64,000 bases of DNA from Desulfobaculum bizertense DSM 18034 (GTDB lineage: Bacteria > Desulfobacterota > Desulfovibrionia > Desulfovibrionales > Desulfovibrionaceae): the NCBI RefSeq assembly GCF_900167065.1, contig NZ_FUYA01000002.1, forward strand, positions 228,817 through 292,816, read 5' to 3'. The notes beneath the pieces were generated by a model that had not been told where the DNA came from, did no database searches, and saw nothing but the letters and a program-made list of their open reading frames with translations. The stretch's first letter is position 1. Each line of letters begins with the position of its first letter. A program made the position numbers and the translations under genes. This document shows, piece after piece, positions 59,624 to 64,000 of this stretch.

Positions 59624-59654
59624 GGGTCTCCATCGAGATGGAGACCCTTTTTTT
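59624..59654 (+). terminator. Rho-independent terminator of the envelope cluster
   Basis: GGGTCTCCAT-CGAG-ATGGAGACCC followed by seven Ts. Confidence 0.92.
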
Positions 59655-59672
59655 ATGAAAAAAGCCCCGACA
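59648..59672 (+). repeat. 25-bp direct repeat, right copy
   Basis: Identical to 53100-53124. It spans the T-tract of the cluster terminator and the left arm of the next hairpin. Confidence 0.75.
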
Positions 59673-59691
59673 CGTGGAGGTGTGGGGCTTT
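59661..59691 (-). terminator. Terminator of the GntR gene
   Basis: AAAGCCCC...GGGGCTTT, with a T-run on the minus strand (complement of the A-run at 59658-59663). Confidence 0.85.
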
Positions 59692-59721
59692 CGGAAAAAC
59701 TCTTTGGGAGCGAGGAGGAAC

Positions 59722-60393
59722 TTAGACTTCTTCTGCGACATCAACGCCAAAGCGTGCCATTTGTTCACCCGACTCAATATAGTGCTGGCGGATGATTTTT
59801 TCGAGCTGAGCGGGGTTTCCCGCCTTGAGTGCGTCAAGAATCATTTTATGTCGTGCGTAAATCATCTTGGGTTGGAACAGCTTGACCCAGTGGCGATAGA
59901 GCAAAAATTTTGAGATTCCCTGGCAGGAGCGTCGACACAGATCGATCAGCAGCTCATTATCGATTTTGGAGAACAAGATGCCATGAAAGGCGTTATCAAG
60001 CTCGGTAAGTTCACTGTCAGGGTCCCCAGCCTCGGCGAGGTGCCCCATTTTCTGGAGAATTTTTTCCAGAGTAGAAAAGTCCTCTTCTGTATAGAGGGGG
60101 AGAGCTTCTGTGACAGCAGCGGCTTCCAGAACGCCACCCGTAAAGTAACTGTCTTTAATCTGCTTTGCAGTTAGCGCCACAATAGTTTTTGCCTTTTGTG
60201 GCTTGGAATCAATAAGTCCATCATGGGCGAGTACCTGTATGGCCTCTCGGATTGGTGCTCTGCTGATTCCTAGTTTTTCAGCAAGCTCGACTTCCTTTAT
60301 GGGGTCGCCTGGAGATAATTCTCCATTGAGGATGGCCTGTTTGATATATTCAACGACCTGCTCGCTGTATGTGAGTTTTTTGATACCGTTCAT
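59722..60393 (-). CDS. GntR family regulator, FadR/FCD type
   Basis: 223 residues from ATG 60393 (GGGAG upstream; an ATG at 60456 has no ribosome binding site). Winged-helix N-terminus with LAEKLGISRAPIREAIQVLA (about 38-57) and an all-helical FCD ligand domain with the metal/ligand residues Asp-x3-His in ELDNAFHGIL and later His (RHKMILDAL). FCD regulators respond to small organic acids. Encoded at the end of a minus-strand block with a lyase, RidA and a transporter, its likely targets. Confidence 0.88.
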   Translation of the reverse strand: MNGIKKLTYSEQVVEYIKQAILNGELSPGDPIKEVELAEKLGISRAPIREAIQVLAHDGLIDSKPQKAKTIVALTAKQIKDSYFTGGVLEAAAVTEALPLYTEEDFSTLEKILQKMGHLAEAGDPDSELTELDNAFHGILFSKIDNELLIDLCRRSCQGISKFLLYRHWVKLFQPKMIYARHKMILDALKAGNPAQLEKIIRQHYIESGEQMARFGVDVAEEV

Positions 60394-60803
60394 AGTGGCT
60401 CCCAGAGTAAAAGGATCAGAAATAACGGCAAAGGGTTTTGTTTCGAATGATTTCATTCAGTTACCGAGAGTTTGGGTTGCTGTCGAGTGTCCACACTGCG
60501 TGTTTTTTGTGGATTTGGGGCCTTAGTTTAAAATCTTAAAAACAAAGTGCAAGATATTCTCATGAGTGGGGAGAATGAATCGCGCAGTGATAAACGTATA
60601 AAATACAGTAAAGTATAGTCACTTGAAAAGACTCAAGGGGCTATACTTTACTAAGAAGAGGGATGTTGGACGTCTATGTATATGACTAAAGATGTCAAGT
60701 GAATCATGGGGAAATTCTCTTGTATCAATCAAAAACACAGGTGTCCGAGGGAATAGATGGTGCGAAATATTTTTATGCGGATGATCCTTTGTAAAATTTG
60801 GTT
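60394..60803. other. Intergenic region between the NhaC-type gene and gntR
   Basis: 410 bases without a recognisable gene. It holds the long inverted repeat at 60607-60652 and should contain the gntR promoter. AT-rich around 60530-60700. Confidence 0.55.
60607..60652. promoter_or_regulatory. Long nested inverted repeat
   Basis: Perfect 12-bp arms AGTAAAGTATAG (60607-60618) and CTATACTTTACT (60641-60652) enclose a second repeat CTTGA / TCAAG. No T-tract follows, so a terminator is unlikely. Candidate regulator site or structured RNA. Confidence 0.5.
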
Positions 60804-60820
60804 GGGGGCCAGAGGCCCCC
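60804..60820 (-). terminator. Hairpin after the NhaC-type gene
   Basis: GGGGGCC-AGA-GGCCCCC; on the minus strand followed by AACCAAATTTT, a weak tract. Confidence 0.6.
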
Positions 60821-60831
60821 TGACTTCGTGC

Positions 60832-62262
60832 TTAGGCCTCGCAGCTTTCTTCTGAGACGAGCACTTCTTCGTCTGGAGCCGCATAAGCGCGGTTCCAGCC
60901 AGTGACGGCAGAGAAGACCAATGTTGCAAACAACGCCCATGAGTAGGGGTTCAGCAACGCTGCGGAGATAGACGGAACACTCAGGTTGAATGCTTCCGCT
61001 GCGGAAACAATTGCCGCATACCAAGCTGCGACGACGATGTGCCAAGGGAGAATGAAGAAGATGGTGCAAACAGCACAATCCATAAGGTTGGCACGTCGTG
61101 CCGGGGCAAGGTTAAATTTTTCGCCAATAGGCTTGACCAAGCTTGGACCGACGAGTAACTCTGCGGGCGCGTTAGCCGAGATGGGAATCGAGGCTAAGAT
61201 TGTCACTCCAATGATGGACAGTTCTGCCTGTCGCACAGAGTTGATAATGAATTTTTCTGCAAAGCGCAGAATCCGGGCCATAATCCCGCTTTCGACCAGT
61301 ATTTGAGTTACTGCGAGAATAAGAAGGGCGAAGATGATGGCTCCAACAACGCCGTTGATGCCATTCTGGATGATACCGGTAGAGACGCCTCGTGCTTCGG
61401 GAATGTGGAAGATTGCCGAAAGCTTGAGGTTACCAGTGATGACTCCAATGGCACCAGCGGTAATGTTACCATAGATGAGCGATTCAATGATGTGTCGGCC
61501 AGAAAGTGCAGAACCGACAACCACGAGAAGTGCAAGCAGCATCAGAGCGCCAGAAGGATTCATCTGGGCCTGGAGTTCGGGAAGAGGCTTCAAGGTTCCG
61601 CCGCCACCGAAAATCAGGAAAATAGCAATGGCAAAGGTTGCAGCGACCATTGCCAGCGGGAATCGGCTTCGCACAACGTCGCGCATCGTTGCGCCCTGTG
61701 TGAAGGCAGAAACGATTGTCGTGTCAGAAATCGGGGCGAGGTTGTCACCAAAGGCCGCGCCAGAAAGAATGGCTGTTGCCAAAAGTGCAGGGTCAGCTCC
61801 CAGAAAGCAGCCCGCCGGATAAAGAACAGGAGCAAGCGCAATACATGTTCCTGTGCTGGTACCTGTGCCGAGTGCAAAGAGTGCCGCCGCTGCAAAAACC
61901 ATCACAACGAAGACAGAGCCTTGCGCTCCTGTCGTCATTCCAAGCCACAGCAGGCCATCAACCAGCCCGCCTGCAACCATCAGTTTTCCGAATACACCAG
62001 CAAAAAGCCATGCAGTGATGATGACGATACCCGTCTTGTCACCAATGCCGCGCATTGCTGCGTTACAGTATTCTTTTTTGTCTTTTGCGAAAAAGAGGCC
62101 AGCAACAATGGCCATCCAGCCGCAAGCCCAAAACGGTTTTGTTCCGCCCATTTCCTCGACAGAAAGCCAGACCAGTCCGCCCACAAGGACAAACAGAGGC
62201 ACCAGGCCTCCCCATATCCCACCATGCAGCTCTAGACGTCGTTCGGTGGTATCCTGCTCCAT
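60832..62262 (-). CDS. NhaC-family transporter (annotated type: Na+/H+ antiporter)
   Basis: 476 residues, about 11-12 membrane helices. Family features: ALGTGTSTGTCIALAPVLYP and ILSGAAFGDNLAPISDTTIV in the first half, with ISANAPAELLVGPSLVKPI in the second. NhaC-family members include Na+/H+ antiporters and amino/organic acid exchangers. Its place after a cysteate/cysteine lyase gene suggests carriage of the lyase substrate, which is inference. A strong terminator (62363-62399) separates it from that gene, so transcription may be partly independent. Confidence 0.85.
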   Translation of the reverse strand: MEQDTTERRLELHGGIWGGLVPLFVLVGGLVWLSVEEMGGTKPFWACGWMAIVAGLFFAKDKKEYCNAAMRGIGDKTGIVIITAWLFAGVFGKLMVAGGLVDGLLWLGMTTGAQGSVFVVMVFAAAALFALGTGTSTGTCIALAPVLYPAGCFLGADPALLATAILSGAAFGDNLAPISDTTIVSAFTQGATMRDVVRSRFPLAMVAATFAIAIFLIFGGGGTLKPLPELQAQMNPSGALMLLALLVVVGSALSGRHIIESLIYGNITAGAIGVITGNLKLSAIFHIPEARGVSTGIIQNGINGVVGAIIFALLILAVTQILVESGIMARILRFAEKFIINSVRQAELSIIGVTILASIPISANAPAELLVGPSLVKPIGEKFNLAPARRANLMDCAVCTIFFILPWHIVVAAWYAAIVSAAEAFNLSVPSISAALLNPYSWALFATLVFSAVTGWNRAYAAPDEEVLVSEESCEA

Positions 62263-62349
62263 AAGAATGTCTCTCCAGTAGATAAGAGGATTGCTGTGCG
62301 AGCGTAAGCGTCTGGTGCTGAGTCTGCACGAGGAAGCTCCGCCCGTTAT

Positions 62350-62399
62350 CTGATAGAAAAAAGGCGCCGGTCTCGTTGTAATACAACGAGACCGGCGCC
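62350..62399 (-). terminator. Strong terminator between the lyase and NhaC-type genes
   Basis: 17-bp perfect arms (62363-62379 and 62383-62399, GGCGCCGGTCTCGTTGT and complement) with AAT loop; on the minus strand followed by TTTTTTCTATC. Confidence 0.92.
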
Positions 62400-62411
62400 A
62401 TGCGTTAAGAA

Positions 62412-63413
62412 TTAGCCACGGAAGGTGTCGAGGTATGCGTACAGTGCAGGGGAGCCACCAGTGTGCAGGAACAGGACATTGGAGCCTTCTGCGAAGTGAC
62501 CCTTGCGGACGAGGTCTACCAGACCAGCCATAGCTTTGCCGGAGTAAACCGGATCAAGCAGGATGCCTTCGGTGGAAGCCAGCAGTTTGACGGCTTCAAC
62601 CATGCTCTCGGTCGGCAGGGAGTAGCCTGGTCCAACGTAGGAGTCAAAGCATTCGACTGCTTCTCTGGGGATGCCGCCCTTGACACCAACGCGCTCTGCG
62701 GTTTCCTCAGCGAGCTTGTGGACGATCTCTTCCTGAACGTCCTTGGTACGGCTCACGTTGATGCCGCTAACCGGGATGCCGGAGTTGCAGCCAACCATAC
62801 CAGTCACAACACCAGCGTGGGTGCCAGCGCTACCGCTCGGAACAACCATGTGGTCAATGTTCAGGCCCATTGCAAAGAGCTGCTCAAGGGTTTCCTGTGC
62901 GCAGGAAACGTAGCCCGTTGCGCCGATGGTGTTGGAAGCTCCACCAGGAACGATGTAGGGCTTTTTGCCCTGGCCAGCGAGAGTAGCTGCCAGCTTTTCC
63001 ATTTCACCCATCATGTCGGAACCACCAGGAACAACGGTGATGCTCTTCACGCCCATGAGCTGGAAGAGGAAGTTGTTGCCAGAAGCTTCGGGGCTGTAGG
63101 TGCCTTTGACGCGCTCTTCGAGAACGAGATGGCAGTCCAGGCCTTCTTTGACAGCCCAGGAAAGGGTCAGGCGGCAGTGGTTAGACTGAACAGCACCGCA
63201 GGTGATGATGGTGTCTGCGCCCTTGTCCAGTGCGTCAGCGATGCAGAAGTCCAGCTTACGGGTCTTGTTGCCGCCAGCGCAGCCGGGGAGGAGGTCATCA
63301 CGCTTGATGAAGATGTTGACCTTGCCACCGAGAGCCTTGGAAAATGCGGGAACTGCTTCGATGGGGGTTGCTTCCTTAACGTAGCCACGACGGGGGAACT
63401 GTGCGAGATTCAT
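62412..63413 (-). CDS. PLP-dependent D-cysteine desulfhydrase / L-cysteate sulfo-lyase family enzyme
   Basis: 333 residues from ATG 63413 (AAAGGA upstream). ACC-deaminase/DcyD fold: IKRDDLLPGCAGGNKTRKLD carries the PLP lysine (in GGNKTRKL), TCGAVQSNHCRLT the substrate Ser/Asn/His loop, VPSGSAGTHAGVVTGM the phosphate-binding loop, and GILLDPVYSGKAMAGL and FLHTGGSPALYAY the C-terminus. The GGNKTRKL form fits CuyA (cysteate sulfo-lyase) at least as well as E. coli DcyD (GGNKLRKL). Either reaction gives pyruvate and ammonia plus sulfite or sulfide. RidA lies immediately upstream, as expected for an enzyme releasing 2-aminoacrylate. Confidence 0.87.
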   Translation of the reverse strand: MNLAQFPRRGYVKEATPIEAVPAFSKALGGKVNIFIKRDDLLPGCAGGNKTRKLDFCIADALDKGADTIITCGAVQSNHCRLTLSWAVKEGLDCHLVLEERVKGTYSPEASGNNFLFQLMGVKSITVVPGGSDMMGEMEKLAATLAGQGKKPYIVPGGASNTIGATGYVSCAQETLEQLFAMGLNIDHMVVPSGSAGTHAGVVTGMVGCNSGIPVSGINVSRTKDVQEEIVHKLAEETAERVGVKGGIPREAVECFDSYVGPGYSLPTESMVEAVKLLASTEGILLDPVYSGKAMAGLVDLVRKGHFAEGSNVLFLHTGGSPALYAYLDTFRG

Positions 63414-63437
63414 GGAAATGTCCTTTCTCAAAAAAAA

Positions 63438-63821
63438 TTATTTAAGGGTGATAACTGCTTCGACTTCGATGTCGGAACCAAGAGGCAGGGCAGCGACCTG
63501 GAATGCGCTGCGGGCCGGGAAAGGTTCTGCGAAGTACTGTCCATAAACTGAATTAACAGCCTGGAAGTCGGCGATGTCGGCGAGGTAAACAGTGACCTTG
63601 ACGGCATTGTCGAGAGAGGTGCCAGCCTCTTCAGCGATAGCGCTCAAGTTTTTGAAGACCTGATGTGCGCGTTCTTCAATGCTCCCCTTGGGCATTTCAC
63701 CTGTAGCAGGGTCAATGGGAAGTGCTCCGGATGTAAACAGGAGGTCGCCAGTGACGACGGCCTGAGAATATGGGCCAATGGCTGCGGGAGCCTTAGAAGT
63801 GTCAATGATTTGTTTGCTCAT
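63438..63821 (-). CDS. RidA family 2-iminopropanoate/2-aminoacrylate deaminase
   Basis: 127 residues, full family length. Conserved features: SKAPAAIGPYSQAVVTGDLL at the N-terminus, NLSAIAEEAGTSLDNAVKVT, and the C-terminal catalytic region FPARSAFQVAALPLGSDIEV with the key Arg in PARS. Trimeric cytosolic enzyme that hydrolyses reactive enamines/imines produced by PLP enzymes. It is the first gene of the block and lies 24 bases before the lyase, so it probably protects against its intermediate. Confidence 0.94.
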   Translation of the reverse strand: MSKQIIDTSKAPAAIGPYSQAVVTGDLLFTSGALPIDPATGEMPKGSIEERAHQVFKNLSAIAEEAGTSLDNAVKVTVYLADIADFQAVNSVYGQYFAEPFPARSAFQVAALPLGSDIEVEAVITLK

Positions 63822-63868
63822 CAGTTGTTCTCCATAAATATGGTCAGTTGTTGAAATGACGAATGTAT

Positions 63869-63880
63869 AATGTCGACATT
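63869..63880. promoter_or_regulatory. Palindrome in the ridA promoter region
   Basis: Perfect 12-bp palindrome AATGTCGACATT, about 50 bases upstream of the ridA start, within imperfect outer arms ACGAA / TTCGT. Good candidate GntR/FCD operator. Confidence 0.5.
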
Positions 63881-63951
63881 TCGTTCAGACATTTTTTTCA
63901 CTACATGCGCGGTGGGAGCTTGTCAACGCGATTGGTCAAAATTTCACATGT

Positions 63952-63965
63952 GAAAAGAGCGTTTT
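63952..63965. promoter_or_regulatory. Second palindrome upstream of ridA
   Basis: Perfect 14-bp palindrome TTTCACATGTGAAA. Possible regulator site for the minus-strand block or for a gene beyond the window edge. Confidence 0.4.
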
Positions 63966-64000
63966 TTCTGTAACTCCTTTGCAATAATACATTTATTAAT

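Noticed and set aside
53100-59672. Calling the envelope cluster a transposon or genomic island
   Set aside because: Apart from the 25-bp direct repeat there is no transposase, integrase, tRNA or inverted terminal repeat; the repeat may be a shared terminator sequence.
1-64000. tRNA and rRNA genes
   Set aside because: No cloverleaf with T-loop sequence and no rRNA-like stretch was recognised by eye. A covariance-model scan could still find something small.

Overview
The window looks like a chromosomal segment of a Gram-negative, anaerobic, sulfate-reducing bacterium of the Desulfovibrionales type (Desulfobacterota). This is inferred, not proven. The support is two reductive dehalogenases, NapGH-like ferredoxins, multihaem c-type cytochromes, several sigma-54 activators with matching -24/-12 promoters, two in-frame UGA codons that read as selenocysteine, and a cysteate sulfo-lyase-like enzyme.

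Layout. 1-4.9 kb: 5' end of a BCCT transporter, a CGGC-domain protein, a long palindrome-rich repeat, an outer-membrane protein, a Crp/Fnr regulator and an orphan gene. 4.9-12.9 kb (minus): copper/silver efflux operon (TolC, CusB, CusA, His/Met-rich protein). 13.2-17.5 kb (plus): electrophile/oxidant defence operon with KefG- and KefC-like proteins, two selenocysteine redoxins and an MdaB-like quinone reductase. 17.7-19.2 kb: Ni/Co exporter with a DUF1007 partner. 19.9-26.2 kb (minus): DMT transporter, DASS anion transporter, thioredoxin reductase, thioredoxin, sulfatase-family enzyme and a Crp-type regulator. 26.7-35.6 kb: NapGH-like ferredoxins and a duplicated reductive dehalogenase cassette, each copy being rdhA-rdhB with a divergent sigma-54 activator. 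36-43.3 kb: hybrid sensor kinase, NtrC-type regulator, sigma-54 promoter, 2HCT carboxylate transporter and malic enzyme. 43.5-44.7 kb: metallophosphoesterase. 44.8-52.2 kb: sigma-54 activator facing a periplasmic module of Tat flavoprotein reductase, exported HAL/PAL-family lyase, tetrahaem cytochrome and multihaem/cytochrome b membrane protein. 52.5-59.6 kb: an orphan lipoprotein and a five-gene envelope cluster. 59.7-63.8 kb (minus): GntR regulator, NhaC-type antiporter, DcyD/CuyA-type lyase and RidA.

How it fits together. Much of the segment is accessory respiration. Exported reductases (RdhA, the flavoprotein) sit beside their electron-delivery proteins and are switched on by GAF/AAA+/Fis activators of one family. 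The most interesting unit is 44.8-52.2 kb. An exported lyase whose MIO-forming Ala-Ser-Gly is replaced by Glu-Cys-Asp would make an unsaturated acid outside the cytoplasm. The neighbouring flavoprotein could then reduce that acid with electrons from the quinone pool. Ergothioneine, via thiourocanate, is one testable substrate.

Four copies of a roughly 540-bp intergenic element, in two stem-sequence classes with compensatory changes, separate several of these blocks.
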